A DNA stretch of 64,000 bases from Inquilinus sp042743185 (GCF_042743185.1 NZ_JBHYMS010000005.1:62001-126000), one strand, 5' to 3'; shown: positions 34,051 through 45,066, numbered from the stretch's first letter. Program-made: numbers and translations. Notes: generated by a model from the sequence alone, not told the origin.

Positions 34051-34602
34051 GTGCTGTCCAAGCTGTTCACCCGCCACCGCCGCGAACGCGTCGCCGCCGA
34101 GCTCTACGTCAAGCTGGTCGAGCAGGCGCGCAGCCCGGCCTTCTACACCGCCTGCGGCGTGCCGGATACGCTGGACGGTCGGTTCGAGGCGCTGGCCCTG
34201 CACGCCTTCCTGGTGTTCCACCGGCTGAAAGGCGAAGCCGCGCCGGCCCCGGAGTTCTCCCAGGCCCTGTTCGACCACATGTTCGGCGACATGGATCTGA
34301 GCCTGCGCGAGATCGGCGTCACCGATTTCAGCATCGGCAAGAAGGTGAAGGCGATGGGGCGCGGCTTCTACGGCCGCATCGTCGCCTATGACCGCGGCCT
34401 GGCCGCCGCCGATCCGGAGGAACTGGAAGCCGCACTGCGTCGTAACCTCTACGGCACGGTCGAACCGGCGCCGGGGCAGGTGAGGGCGGTCGCCGCCTAT
34501 CTGCGCCGCGAGGTCGCCGGCCTGGCGGCGCAGCCGGCGGCGGCGCTGCTGGCCGGCGAGGTGCGGTTCGGCGCGGCGCCCGGGATGGTGGAGGCAGCCT
34601 GA
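34051..34602 (+). CDS. Ubiquinol-cytochrome c chaperone (CBP3/UQCC1-like)
   Basis: The 183-aa protein has the UQCC/CBP3 domain with VEQARSPAFYTACGVPDTLDGR and the later GDMDLSLREIGVTDFSIGKK, typical of alphaproteobacterial members. In mitochondria the family assists assembly of cytochrome b in complex III; a like role here is inferred. A GTG at 34051 starts it. Its stop shares one base with the next ATG (TGATG), so translation is coupled with the DUF177 gene. Confidence 0.9.
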   Translation: MLSKLFTRHRRERVAAELYVKLVEQARSPAFYTACGVPDTLDGRFEALALHAFLVFHRLKGEAAPAPEFSQALFDHMFGDMDLSLREIGVTDFSIGKKVKAMGRGFYGRIVAYDRGLAAADPEELEAALRRNLYGTVEPAPGQVRAVAAYLRREVAGLAAQPAAALLAGEVRFGAAPGMVEAA

Positions 34603-35129
34603 TGACGATCCCCGAATTCAGCCGCGTGGTCGGCGTCAACACCCTGCCGCGCGGCGGCCGGACCATCGCCATCGAGGCCGACGAGGCCGAGCGCGCGGCG
34701 CTGGCTCGACGCTTCGATCTGCTGGCGCTGGACGAGTTCCGGGCGCGATTCACCCTGACGCCGGGGCGCGGCGACACGGTTGTGGTGGCCGGCGCGCTGG
34801 CCGCCGCGGTGGTGCAGCGCTGCGTGGTGACGCTGGATCCCGTGCCGGCCGCGGTCGAGGATGAGATCGAGGCCGTCTTCGCCGACGCGGCGGGGCGGGA
34901 CGAGGCGGAGGTCGAGGTCGATCCGCTGACGGCGGAGGTCGAGCCGCTGGTCGACGGCCGCATCGATCTGGGCGAGCTCGCGGCGCAGCACCTGTCGCTG
35001 ACCCTCGACCCCTATCCGCGGTCGCCCGACGCGCCGGAGCCCGCGGCCGAGCCGCCGGAGGGCGAGCCGGAGACGCGCCGGCCCTTCGCCGTGCTCAAGG
35101 GCGGCGGTGATGACAAGGCAGAGGACTGA
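34602..35129 (+). CDS. DUF177/YceD-family protein
   Basis: The 175-aa protein has the DUF177 pattern: FTLTPGRGDTVVVAGALAAAVVQ, RCVVTLDPV and an acidic region before VDGRIDLGELAAQHLSLTLDPYPR. Members lie next to rpmF and are linked to 23S rRNA or ribosome supply. It is translationally coupled to the chaperone gene and is followed by rpmF. Confidence 0.92.
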   Translation: MTIPEFSRVVGVNTLPRGGRTIAIEADEAERAALARRFDLLALDEFRARFTLTPGRGDTVVVAGALAAAVVQRCVVTLDPVPAAVEDEIEAVFADAAGRDEAEVEVDPLTAEVEPLVDGRIDLGELAAQHLSLTLDPYPRSPDAPEPAAEPPEGEPETRRPFAVLKGGGDDKAED

Positions 35130-35225
35130 TCGCTTTTCCTTGCCCCGTCGGGCCTTTTCCATTAAGTAACGCCCGTCCGAGGCGGCCCCCCTGGTGCCGC
35201 CTTTTCGTATCGAGAGTTCAAGCAA

Positions 35226-35414
35226 ATGGCTGTTCCGAAGAAGAAGACGTCGAAGTCGCGGCGCGACATGCGGCGTTCGCACCACGCTCTGGCCGGCTCG
35301 ACCTATGTCGAGTGCGCGAATTGCGGCGAGCTGGCCCGTCCGCACCATGTCTGCGACTCCTGCGGCCACTATCACGGCCGTGAGGTGGTCAGCGAGACGA
35401 CGGCGACCGCCTGA
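35226..35414 (+). CDS. rpmF: 50S ribosomal protein L32
   Basis: The 62-aa protein begins MAVPKKKTSKSRRDMRRSHH and holds a complete C4 zinc ribbon, CANCGELARPHHVCDSCGHY. It is part of the DUF177-rpmF-plsX-fabH run, which ties ribosome and lipid synthesis. Confidence 0.98.
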   Translation: MAVPKKKTSKSRRDMRRSHHALAGSTYVECANCGELARPHHVCDSCGHYHGREVVSETTATA

Positions 35415-35435
35415 TCGACTGCGCCCGCATAGGGA

Positions 35436-36536
35436 ATGTCCGACCCGGCGGCCTCTGGCCCAGTGACGATCGCGCTCGACGCCATGGGGGGCGATCGGGC
35501 GCCAGCGATGGTGCTCGAAGGGGCGGAGATTGCCCGCACGCATCATCCGGATGTGCACTTCCTGATCGTCGGTGACGAGGCGCTGATCGCGCCGCTTCTG
35601 GCGAAACGGCCGGCGCTGGCCGCGGTGTCGACGATTCGGCACACCGCCGACGTCATCACCAACGAGGACAAGCCGTCCACCGCGCTGCGCAGCGGGCGCA
35701 ACTCCAGCATGCGTCTGGCCATCGATGCGGTGGCCGCGGGCGAGGCGCAGTGCGTCGTCTCCGCCGGCAACACCGGCGCGCTGATGGCGACCGCGAAGAT
35801 CGTGTTCAAGACGCTGCCGGGCATCGACCGGCCGGCGATCGCGTCGTTTTTCCCGACGCTGCGCGGCGAGAGCGTCATGCTCGACCTCGGCGCCAACATC
35901 GAATGCGACGCCGAGAACCTGGTCCAGTTCGCCATCATGGGCTCGGTCTTCGCCAAGGCGGTGCTGGGCTTGGTCGACCCCACGGTCGGCCTGCTCAATG
36001 TCGGATCCGAGGCGCTGAAGGGGCCGGATGCGGTGCGGGATGCCGCCGCGCGGCTGCGCGAGTTGGAATTCCCCGGCCGGTTCGAGGGCTTCGTCGAGGG
36101 CGATGATATCCCGGCCGGGAAGGTCGACGTGGTCGTCACCGACGGCTTCTCCGGCAACATCGCGCTCAAGACCGCCGAGGGCACCGCCAAGCTCTACGCC
36201 ACTTGGCTGCGTCACGCCTTCCGATCCTCCTGGCTCGCCTCGCTCGGCTACCTGCTGGCGCGCGGCGCCTTCCGCCGGCTGCGGCACCGGACCGACCCGC
36301 GCCAGTACAACGGCGCGCTGTTTCTCGGCCTCAACGGCATCTGCGTGAAGAGCCACGGCGGCACCGACGGCGAGGGCTTCGCCCATGCCATCGATGTCGG
36401 GGTCGATCTGGTCATTCACGGTTTCAATGATAAGGTTAAGCAGGAGTTCAGCCGTTTCGAAGGCAATCGGAACGGCGACGACGCTGCTTCGACGGCTTCA
36501 CCGACTGCTCCGATCGGGATCGAACAACCGCAATGA
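35436..36536 (+). CDS. plsX: Phosphate acyltransferase PlsX
   Basis: The 366-aa enzyme makes acyl-phosphate from acyl-ACP for phospholipid synthesis. The N-terminus VTIALDAMGGDRAPAMVLEGA and SGRNSSMRLAIDAVAAGEA are diagnostic, with VSAGNTGALMAT and VVTDGFSGNIALKTAEG. The ATG at 35436 follows rpmF by 21 bases. Its stop overlaps the fabH start (ATGA). Confidence 0.96.
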   Translation: MSDPAASGPVTIALDAMGGDRAPAMVLEGAEIARTHHPDVHFLIVGDEALIAPLLAKRPALAAVSTIRHTADVITNEDKPSTALRSGRNSSMRLAIDAVAAGEAQCVVSAGNTGALMATAKIVFKTLPGIDRPAIASFFPTLRGESVMLDLGANIECDAENLVQFAIMGSVFAKAVLGLVDPTVGLLNVGSEALKGPDAVRDAAARLRELEFPGRFEGFVEGDDIPAGKVDVVVTDGFSGNIALKTAEGTAKLYATWLRHAFRSSWLASLGYLLARGAFRRLRHRTDPRQYNGALFLGLNGICVKSHGGTDGEGFAHAIDVGVDLVIHGFNDKVKQEFSRFEGNRNGDDAASTASPTAPIGIEQPQ

Positions 36537-37510
36537 CAGTCCGCCGCGCGCGCATCATCGGATGCGGTTCTGCCCTGCCTGACCGCGTCGTCACCAACGC
36601 CGACCTGGCCCGGACGGTGGACACCTCCGACGAGTGGATCGTCCAGCGCACCGGCATCAATGTCCGCCACATCGCGGGGCCGGACGAGAAGACCTCGGAC
36701 CTGGCGCTGGCTGCGGCCCGCAAGGCGCTGGCCATGGCCAAGGTCGAGGGCAGCGACCTCGACCTGATCGTGCTGGCCACGACGACGCCGGACCAGACCT
36801 TCCCGGCGACCGCGGTGCGGGTCCAGGCCGCGCTCGGCATGACCCGCGGCGCCGCCTTCGACATCCAGGCCGTCTGTTCGGGCTTCGTCTACGCCCTCTC
36901 GATCGTCGACAACATGATCCGGCTCGGCCAGGCGCGCACGGCGCTGGTGATCGGGGCCGAGACCTTCTCGCGACTGCTCGACTGGAACGACCGCTCCACC
37001 TGCGTGCTGTTCGGCGACGGCGCCGGCGCCGTGGTGCTGCGCGCGGTCGAGGGTGGCGGCACCACCGACGATCCCGGCATCCTGTCGACCCATCTGCATT
37101 CCGACGGCCGTCACGAGGACAAGCTCTACGTCGATGGCGGGCCGTCCTCGACCGGCACCGTCGGCCATGTCCGGATGGAAGGCCGCGAGGTGTTCAAGCA
37201 CGCGGTCATCAACCTGGCCGAGGTGGTCGAGGAGGCGCTGGCCGCCAACGGCCTGACCCCGGCCGACATCGACTGGCTGGTGCCGCACCAGGCGAACAAG
37301 CGCATCATCGACGCCACCGCCCGCAAGCTCGACCTGCCGCCGGAGAAGGTGGTGCTGACGGTGCAGAAGCATGCGAACACCTCCGCCGCATCGATCCCGC
37401 TCGCGCTGGCGGAGGCCGTGTCCGACGGCCGCATCAAGCCCGGCGACCTCGTCCTGCTCGAGGCCATGGGTGGCGGACTGACCTGGGGTGCCGCCCTGGT
37501 GCGGTGGTAA
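36533..37510 (+). CDS. fabH: 3-oxoacyl-ACP synthase III
   Basis: The 325-aa condensing enzyme starts fatty acid synthesis from acetyl-CoA and malonyl-ACP. The catalytic triad is visible: Cys115 (IQAVCSGFVY), His in VPHQANKRI and Asn in KHANTSAAS. The start overlaps plsX by four bases, showing coupling. Length is normal. Confidence 0.97.
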   Translation: MTVRRARIIGCGSALPDRVVTNADLARTVDTSDEWIVQRTGINVRHIAGPDEKTSDLALAAARKALAMAKVEGSDLDLIVLATTTPDQTFPATAVRVQAALGMTRGAAFDIQAVCSGFVYALSIVDNMIRLGQARTALVIGAETFSRLLDWNDRSTCVLFGDGAGAVVLRAVEGGGTTDDPGILSTHLHSDGRHEDKLYVDGGPSSTGTVGHVRMEGREVFKHAVINLAEVVEEALAANGLTPADIDWLVPHQANKRIIDATARKLDLPPEKVVLTVQKHANTSAASIPLALAEAVSDGRIKPGDLVLLEAMGGGLTWGAALVRW

Positions 37511-37652
37511 TCCGCTGATAAGCAGTTAGCGGGCCTCGCCTGAGGGGGCCGTTAGGAAATTCGCCCAACGCTTTGGAATTGACGGATTATTTTGCGGAGG
37601 GTACCGTCCATGGACGGTCTTCCTTCGCAATTGCCCGTCAGGGGGAGGCGGC

Positions 37653-37967
37653 ATGGCGGAAACGGTGACACGAGCCCAGCTCAGCGAATCGCTCTATCAG
37701 GAAATCGGTTTGTCTCGTAACGAGTCCGCCGATCTTGTTGAGACGGTACTTGAAGAAATCTCCGAAGCGCTCGAGCGCGGCGAGACGGTGAAAATCTCGT
37801 CCTTCGGCACCTTCGGGGTACGCCAGAAGGGGCAGCGAATCGGGCGCAACCCGAAGACCGGGCAGGAGGTGCCGATCCTGCCGCGCCGGGTGCTGGTGTT
37901 CCGCGCCTCGCATGTGCTGAAGGGGCGCATCAACGGCACCAATCCTCCCCTGGACGACGACGAGTAA
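37653..37967 (+). CDS. ihfA: Integration host factor subunit alpha
   Basis: The 104-aa DNA-bending protein has the HU/IHF fold with the alpha-specific start TVTRAQLSESLYQEIGLSR, the GRNPKTGQEVPI beta arm and the VLVFRASHVLKGRIN end. It forms a heterodimer with IhfB. It follows fabH after 142 bp and precedes merR by three bases, as usual in alphaproteobacteria. Confidence 0.96.
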   Translation: MAETVTRAQLSESLYQEIGLSRNESADLVETVLEEISEALERGETVKISSFGTFGVRQKGQRIGRNPKTGQEVPILPRRVLVFRASHVLKGRINGTNPPLDDDE

Positions 37968-37970
37968 GCC

Positions 37971-38492
37971 ATGGCAGGAATGGGAGGATCGGAAGCGAAG
38001 CCCGCGCCGCTGCGCAAGTCGGCGACGGCCTATCGCACGATCAGCGAAGTGTCCGACGACCTCGCCGTGCCGCAGCATGTGCTGCGGTTCTGGGAGACCA
38101 AGTTTTCCCAGGTCCGCCCGCTCAAGCGCGGCGGCGGTCGCCGGTACTATCGCCCCGAGGATGTCCAGCTGCTGCGCCGGATCCAGCGCCTCCTCTATGA
38201 GGAGGGCTACACCATCAAGGGCGTGCAGCGCCTGCTGAAGGAGGGCAAGCCGGCCGAGGCCGACGCGCCGGCCGCGGCATCGGGTGAGGCGGCCCCTTCC
38301 GGACCGGCTCACCCCCTCCCGGTCACCCGGACCAAGCCGGGCAAGCCGCGCGACGAGATGCAGCTCTCGCTCCTGGCCGGCGCCGGACGCGAAGGCCGCG
38401 CCCAGGGCATCTCGGCCGAGCTGCGCGACGAGCTGACCGTGCTGCTGGCGGAGCTGAAGCGCCTGCAGACCGCCCTGCGCGGCGACGCCTGA
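37971..38492 (+). CDS. MerR-family regulator
   Basis: The 173-aa protein has an N-terminal MerR winged helix (TAYRTISEVSDDLAVPQHVL, FWETKFSQVRPLKRGGGRRY, PEDVQLLRRI), a linker rich in Ala and Pro, and a C-terminal helix. No metal or ligand cysteines are seen. This gene follows ihfA in very many alphaproteobacteria, but its targets are unknown to me. It is co-transcribed with ihfA by spacing. Confidence 0.92.
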   Translation: MAGMGGSEAKPAPLRKSATAYRTISEVSDDLAVPQHVLRFWETKFSQVRPLKRGGGRRYYRPEDVQLLRRIQRLLYEEGYTIKGVQRLLKEGKPAEADAPAAASGEAAPSGPAHPLPVTRTKPGKPRDEMQLSLLAGAGREGRAQGISAELRDELTVLLAELKRLQTALRGDA

Positions 38493-38516
38493 GGGCCGCC
38501 TGCTGCCGGGCGTCCC

Positions 38517-39668
38517 TCAGTAATCCGTGATGCCGCTGCGCGGGATCCGCACCTCGCGGTGGATCCAGACGCTGAGCAGGATGCCGCAGCCCATCAGCAG
38601 GGTCAGCATCGCGGTGCCGCCATAGGACACCAGGGGCAGCGGGATGCCCACCACCGGGATCAGCCCGGTGACCATCGCGACATTGACGAAGACGTAGAGG
38701 AAGAAGGTCGTGGTCAGGCCGACCCCGACCAGCCGGGCGAAATGGCTGCGGGCGCTGAGTGCGATCATCAGCCCGTAGACGAACAGCATGGTGTAGAGGA
38801 ACAGCAGGATCAGCGCGCCCACCATGCCGAACTCCTCGGCCAGCACCACGAAGATGAAGTCGGTGTGCTTCTCCGGCAGGAACATCAGCTGGCTCTGCGT
38901 GCCGGCGGTGAAGCCCTTGCCGAACAGGGCGCCGGAGCCGAGCGCGATCTTCGACTGCATGATGTTGTAGCCGGCGCCGAGCGGGTCGCGCTCAGGCTCC
39001 AGGAAGGTGTAGACGCGGTTCTTCTGGTAGTCGTGCAGGAACTCCCAGCCGATCGGGATCGCCGACAGGCCGAGCGCGATGGCCACCGCGAACTTCCACA
39101 GCCGCACGCCGGTGGCGAACAGCACCGCGCCGCCGGTCAGGATCAGCAGCATGGCGGTGCCGAGGTTGGGCTGCATCAGCACCAGCCCGACCGGCGCCAG
39201 GATCAGCAGCAGCGGTGCGATCAGCACCAGCGGGTTGCGCACCTCGACCAGCGAGAAGCCGTGGAAATGGCGGGCGAGGGCGAGGACCAGCGCGATCTTC
39301 ATCAGCTCCGAGGGCTGGATCACCAGCGGGCCGAGGTTGATCCAGCGCTCGGCGCCCATGCCGGTGTGGCCCATGAACTCGACCACGATCAGCAGCGCGA
39401 AGACGATGGCGTAGATCGGGTAGGCGAGCTTCATCCACACCCGGATGTCGACCAGCGCCAGCAGCAGCATGACGACGAAGCCGGTGGCGAAGCGGGTGAG
39501 CTGGCGGCTGGCCCAGGGCTCCCAGGAGCCGCCGCCGGCGGAATAGAGCAGCATCACCCCGACCGCGGCGATGGCGCAGACCAGGATCACCAGGCCCCAG
39601 CTCATCAGCTGCAGCTTGGTCAGGATGGTGTAGTGCGGGGCGTCGTCGCGAATCCGGAAGCTGCTCAT
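38517..39668 (-). CDS. rodA: Rod shape-determining protein RodA (SEDS glycosyltransferase)
   Basis: The 383-aa membrane protein has about ten helices and polymerises lipid II for the elongasome with PBP2. It has the SEDS motifs AERWINLGPLVIQPSELMKI, MQPNLGTA, GAGYNIMQSKIALGSG and the C-terminal VGIPLPLVSYGG. The ATG at 39668 is chosen over a TTG at 39680. It is convergent with merR; mreBCD and pbp2 are not in the window. Confidence 0.95.
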   Translation of the reverse strand: MSSFRIRDDAPHYTILTKLQLMSWGLVILVCAIAAVGVMLLYSAGGGSWEPWASRQLTRFATGFVVMLLLALVDIRVWMKLAYPIYAIVFALLIVVEFMGHTGMGAERWINLGPLVIQPSELMKIALVLALARHFHGFSLVEVRNPLVLIAPLLLILAPVGLVLMQPNLGTAMLLILTGGAVLFATGVRLWKFAVAIALGLSAIPIGWEFLHDYQKNRVYTFLEPERDPLGAGYNIMQSKIALGSGALFGKGFTAGTQSQLMFLPEKHTDFIFVVLAEEFGMVGALILLFLYTMLFVYGLMIALSARSHFARLVGVGLTTTFFLYVFVNVAMVTGLIPVVGIPLPLVSYGGTAMLTLLMGCGILLSVWIHREVRIPRSGITDY

Positions 39669-39768
39669 GAACCAGGACAATCCGCCGTCGCCGTGACGGC
39701 GGCCGGACTATGCGCCGGAGAGCCTGGAGGGGCAAGATTGCAGGCCGAGCCTGCAGCACACCGAATGC

Positions 39769-39863
39769 CGCAGCCGTAGGTTGGGTTCGCCGATGGCGAA
39801 CCCAACGAGCGGGCCGTCGACATGTTGGGTTCGCGGACGCGAACCCAACCTACAGGACTGCGG
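39769..39863. repeat. Intergenic palindromic repeat (double-hairpin, GGTTGGGTTCGC type)
   Basis: Outer arms CCGCAG...GTAGGTTGGGTTCGC and GCGAACCCAACCTAC...CTGCGG enclose a second pair of arms, so the left half (TTGGGTTCGCCGATGGCGAACCCAA) and the right half (TTGGGTTCGCGGACGCGAACCCAA) each form a hairpin and the whole unit can form one stem. It fills the gap between rodA and betB. Double-hairpin repeats with GTAGGTTGGGTT cores are widespread in proteobacteria. Confidence 0.7.
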
Positions 39864-39864
39864 C

Positions 39865-41316
<1,452 letters not shown>

Positions 41317-41330
41317 GGCGTTCTCCTGTT

Positions 41331-42983
41331 TCAGCGCTGCGCCGTCTGCCAGTCGGGCGCTTCGTAGACCGGGGCGTTGGAGGGCGGCAATGGTTCGCGG
41401 CCCAGGATGATGTCGGCCGCCTTCTCGCCGATCATGATGGTCGGCGCATTCAGGTTGCCGCTGACGACCGAGGGCATGATCGAGGCGTCGACCACGCGCA
41501 GCCCCTCCAGACCGCGCACCCGGGTCTCGGGGTCGACCACCGCCATCTCGTCGACGCCCATCTTGCAGGTGCAGGAGGGGTGATAGGCACTGTCCGCCTT
41601 GGCCCGGATGAAGGCGTCGATCTCGTCATCGGTGCGCACCGAGGCGCCGGGCGCGATCTCCGGCCCGCGATACGGATCGAAGGCGCTCTGGGCGAAGATC
41701 TCGCGGGTCAGCCTGACGCAGGCGCGCATGTCGGCGCGGTCCTCCTCGGTGGTCAGGTAGTTCGGCTGCAGGATCGGCTTGGCCCGCGGGTCGGCCGAGC
41801 GCAGCTCGACCCAGCCCCGCGAGGTGGCGCGCATGGTGCCGGCATGGGCCTGGAAGGCGTGCCGGTCGCCCGGCTGGCGGCCGTGGTCGTTCACCACCGA
41901 CGGCAGGAAATGATACTGGATGTCCGGGTGCCGGACGCCGGCGCGCGAGCGGATGAAGCCGCCGGCCTCGAGATGGGCCGAGGTGCAGAGGCCGCTGCGG
42001 AACATGAACCACTCCACCCCGACCTTCGCCTTGAACAGCGGATTCTCGACGCTGTAGAGGGTGATCGGCTTCTTGCACTCGTACTGGATGTACAGCTCCA
42101 GATGGTCCTGGAGATTGCGGCCGACACCGGGCAGGTCGTGCACCACGGCGATGCCGTGCCGGCGCAGCTGGTCGGCCGGGCCGACGCCGGACAGCATCAG
42201 CAGCTGCGGCGAGTTGATGGCGCCGCCGCACAGGATCACCTCGCGCGCGGCACGGGCGGTGCGCACCTGCCCGGCCTGGGCGTATTCGACGCCGACGGCG
42301 CGGCGGCCCTCGAACAGGATCCGGGTGCTCAGCGCCCCGGTCTCGATGGTCAGGTCGGGCCGCGACCGGATCGGCTTCAGATAGGCCTTGGCGGCCGACC
42401 AGCGTTCGCCCTGATGGATCGTCATGTCCATCTTGCCGAAGCCTTCCTGCTGGTAGCCGTTCATGTCCGCGGTGAACGGATACCCGGCCTGCTGCCCGGC
42501 CTGGACGAAGGCGTCGAACAGCGGGTTCGGCTGGCTGCCGGTCGAGACCCTGAGCGGCCCGTCGGAGCCGCGATAGTCGTCGCCGCCCTTGGCCCGGGTC
42601 TCGGCCCGGCGGAAATAGGGCAGCACCTCGGCATAGGACCAGCCGGCGGCGCCTTCCTCCGCCCAGCGGTCGTAGTCATAGGCATGGCCGCGGACATAGA
42701 CCATGGCATTGAGCGAGGAGGAGCCGCCGAGCACCCGGCCGCGCGGCCAGTACATGCGGCGGTTGTCCATTGCCGGCTGCGGCTCGGTCTCGTAGTACCA
42801 GTTGTACTTGTCGTCGCCGAGATTGTAGGTCAGCGCCGCCGGCATGTGGATCTTCCAGGTCCGGTCCTCGGGCCCGGCCTCCAGCACCAGCACGCGGCGG
42901 CCGGGCTCGGCCGACAGCCGGTTGGCGAGGACGCAGCCGGCCGAGCCGGCGCCGACGATCACGTAGTCGAATTCTGTCGTCAT
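41331..42983 (-). CDS. betA: Choline dehydrogenase
   Basis: The 550-aa GMC flavoprotein oxidises choline to betaine aldehyde. The FAD loop VIVGAGSAGCVLANRL is at the N-terminus, GRVLGGSSSLNAMVYVRGH is the GMC signature, and the catalytic His lies in AYHPSCTCKMG. The ATG at 42983 has a GGAG ribosome site 9 bases upstream; the GTG at 42992 does not. The usual repressor gene betI is missing beside it. Confidence 0.95.
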   Translation of the reverse strand: MTTEFDYVIVGAGSAGCVLANRLSAEPGRRVLVLEAGPEDRTWKIHMPAALTYNLGDDKYNWYYETEPQPAMDNRRMYWPRGRVLGGSSSLNAMVYVRGHAYDYDRWAEEGAAGWSYAEVLPYFRRAETRAKGGDDYRGSDGPLRVSTGSQPNPLFDAFVQAGQQAGYPFTADMNGYQQEGFGKMDMTIHQGERWSAAKAYLKPIRSRPDLTIETGALSTRILFEGRRAVGVEYAQAGQVRTARAAREVILCGGAINSPQLLMLSGVGPADQLRRHGIAVVHDLPGVGRNLQDHLELYIQYECKKPITLYSVENPLFKAKVGVEWFMFRSGLCTSAHLEAGGFIRSRAGVRHPDIQYHFLPSVVNDHGRQPGDRHAFQAHAGTMRATSRGWVELRSADPRAKPILQPNYLTTEEDRADMRACVRLTREIFAQSAFDPYRGPEIAPGASVRTDDEIDAFIRAKADSAYHPSCTCKMGVDEMAVVDPETRVRGLEGLRVVDASIMPSVVSGNLNAPTIMIGEKAADIILGREPLPPSNAPVYEAPDWQTAQR

Positions 42984-43196
42984 GGCTTCCACTCCTGCGG
43001 CTGCGGCCGCATGCTAGCGGGGCGGGGCCGGGCGATGAGGCCGGTTTGCGTCACGCCATGCCGGAAATCGGCCAGCGGCGACGCCGAAGCCGTCGTTAGA
43101 CTCGCGCGGAGGCGCTTTGCCGCTGGTCCTGCGGCTTGGCCGACCCCGTAACGAATGAAAATTGTAAGACAGGCGGGCAAACAGGAGAGTTGCATC

Positions 43197-44138
43197 ATGA
43201 TGTCGTGGCGTTTGAGCGGGCTGGTGCTGGGCCTGGCCCTGGCCGCCGGGACGGCCCAGGCGGCCGATCCGGCGAGCTGCCGGAAGGTGCGGTTCTCCGA
43301 TGTCGGCTGGACCGACATCACCGCGACCACCGGGGTGGCCTCGACCGTCCTGAAGGGGCTGGGCTACGAGCCCTCGGCCGAGGTGCTGTCGGTCCCGGTC
43401 ACCTACGTCTCGCTGAAGAACAAGAACATCGACATCTTCCTCGGCAACTGGATGCCGACCCAGGCGGCGGATATCCAGCCTTATCTCGACGACAAGTCGG
43501 TCGAGAACGTGCGCGTCAACCTCGAGGGAGCGAAATACACCCTGGCCGTGCCGGACTACGTCTTCGAGGGTGGGGTGAAGGATTTTGCCGATCTGGCGAA
43601 GAGCGGCGACAAGTTCGACAAGAAGATCTACGGCATCGAACCCGGCAACGACGGCAACCGGCAGATCCAGTCGATGATCGACAAGGATGCCTTCGGTCTG
43701 AAGGACTGGCAGCTGGTCGAATCGAGCGAGCAGGGCATGCTGTCCCAGGTGGACCGGGCAATCCGGCGCAAGGAATGGATCGTGTTCCTCGGCTGGGCGC
43801 CGCACCCCATGAACAAGAACTTTACGCTGCAGTACCTGTCGGGCGGCGACGACTTCTTCGGACCGAACTACGGCGGCGCCACGGTGCTGACCAACGTCCG
43901 CGCCGGCTATCGGACGGACTGCCCGAATGTCGGCAAGCTGCTGGACAACCTGGTCTTCTCGCTCGAGATCGAGAACGCCGTGATGGCCGGCATCCTCGAC
44001 GAGGGCAAGACCGGCGACCAGGCGGCCGCCGCCTATCTCAAGGCCAACCCGGATGTGCTGACCCCCTGGCTGGCCGGTGTGACCACCTTCGACGGCAAGG
44101 ACGGCCTCGCTGCGGTCAAGGCGTCGCTCGGTCTCTAA
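43197..44138 (+). CDS. choX: Choline ABC transporter substrate-binding protein
   Basis: The 313-aa periplasmic receptor has a signal peptide ending near AQAADP and the choline-box residues of ChoX: FSDVGWTDITATT, LGNWMPTQAADI, and WAPHPMNKNF with aromatic residues for the quaternary ammonium. The start at 43197 is preceded by AGGAGAGTT. It is first of choX-choW-choV and divergent from betBA, so uptake and oxidation genes share one control region. Confidence 0.93.
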   Translation: MMSWRLSGLVLGLALAAGTAQAADPASCRKVRFSDVGWTDITATTGVASTVLKGLGYEPSAEVLSVPVTYVSLKNKNIDIFLGNWMPTQAADIQPYLDDKSVENVRVNLEGAKYTLAVPDYVFEGGVKDFADLAKSGDKFDKKIYGIEPGNDGNRQIQSMIDKDAFGLKDWQLVESSEQGMLSQVDRAIRRKEWIVFLGWAPHPMNKNFTLQYLSGGDDFFGPNYGGATVLTNVRAGYRTDCPNVGKLLDNLVFSLEIENAVMAGILDEGKTGDQAAAAYLKANPDVLTPWLAGVTTFDGKDGLAAVKASLGL

Positions 44139-44208
44139 GTTCACCTGACGGACGCGCCGCCGCCCCGGCGGCGCGTCGTCCAAACGTCCGGAACAAGAAG
44201 GACGCCGC

Positions 44209-45066
44209 ATGGACGAGCTGAGCGCGCTGCTGTCCCAGAAGATCCCGCTCGGGCTGTGGATCAAGCACCTGACGGATTTCCTGACCGACAATTTCGCCAG
44301 CGTCTTCGACGCCATCTCGATCGGCCTGGGCACCGCGATCGAATGGCTGATCGACGTGTTCCTGTGGCCGCCGCCGCTGGTCTTCATCGCCCTCGTCGCC
44401 GTCCTCGCCTATGTGCTGCACCGGCGCTGGCAACTGGTCGTGATGGTCGTGATCGGCCTGCTGCTGATCCTCAATCTCGGCTACTGGACCGAGACCATGC
44501 AGACCCTGGCGCTCGTGATCAGCGCCACTTTCCTGTCGCTGATGATCGGCATCCCGATCGGCATCCTCTGCGCCCACCGGCCGCTGGTCTATGCCGTGAT
44601 CCGGCCGATCCTCGACCTGATGCAGACGCTGCCGACCTTCGTCTACCTGATCCCGACCCTGATCCTGTTCGGCCTCGGCGTGGCGCCGGGCCTGATCTCG
44701 ACCGTGGTCTTCGCCGTGGCCGCGCCGATCCGCCTGACCTATCTCGGCATCCACGGCGTGCCCAGCCCGCTGCTCGAGGCCGGCGAGGCCTTCGGCGCCA
44801 CCAGGCGGCAGCTGCTGTTCAAGGTCGAGCTGCCGCACGCCCTGCCGACGATCATGGCCGGGCTGACCCAATGCATCATGCTGTCGCTGTCGATGGTGGT
44901 GATCGCCGCGCTGGTCGGGGCCGACGGCCTGGGCAAGCCGGTGGTGCGCGCCCTCAACTCGGTGAACGTCCCGATGGGCTTCGAAGCCGGCCTGTGCATC
45001 GTCATCCTGGCCGTGATCCTCGACCGTCTGGTGAAAAGCGAACGGCCCGTCGGAGGGGCGCACTGA
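44209..45066 (+). CDS. choW: Choline ABC transporter permease
   Basis: The 285-aa membrane protein has about seven helices and the BinPDT permease motif region IHGVPSPLLEAGEAFGATRRQ. The start MDELSALLSQKIPLGLW resembles ChoW/ProW. Its stop shares one base with the choV start. Confidence 0.94.
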   Translation: MDELSALLSQKIPLGLWIKHLTDFLTDNFASVFDAISIGLGTAIEWLIDVFLWPPPLVFIALVAVLAYVLHRRWQLVVMVVIGLLLILNLGYWTETMQTLALVISATFLSLMIGIPIGILCAHRPLVYAVIRPILDLMQTLPTFVYLIPTLILFGLGVAPGLISTVVFAVAAPIRLTYLGIHGVPSPLLEAGEAFGATRRQLLFKVELPHALPTIMAGLTQCIMLSLSMVVIAALVGADGLGKPVVRALNSVNVPMGFEAGLCIVILAVILDRLVKSERPVGGAH

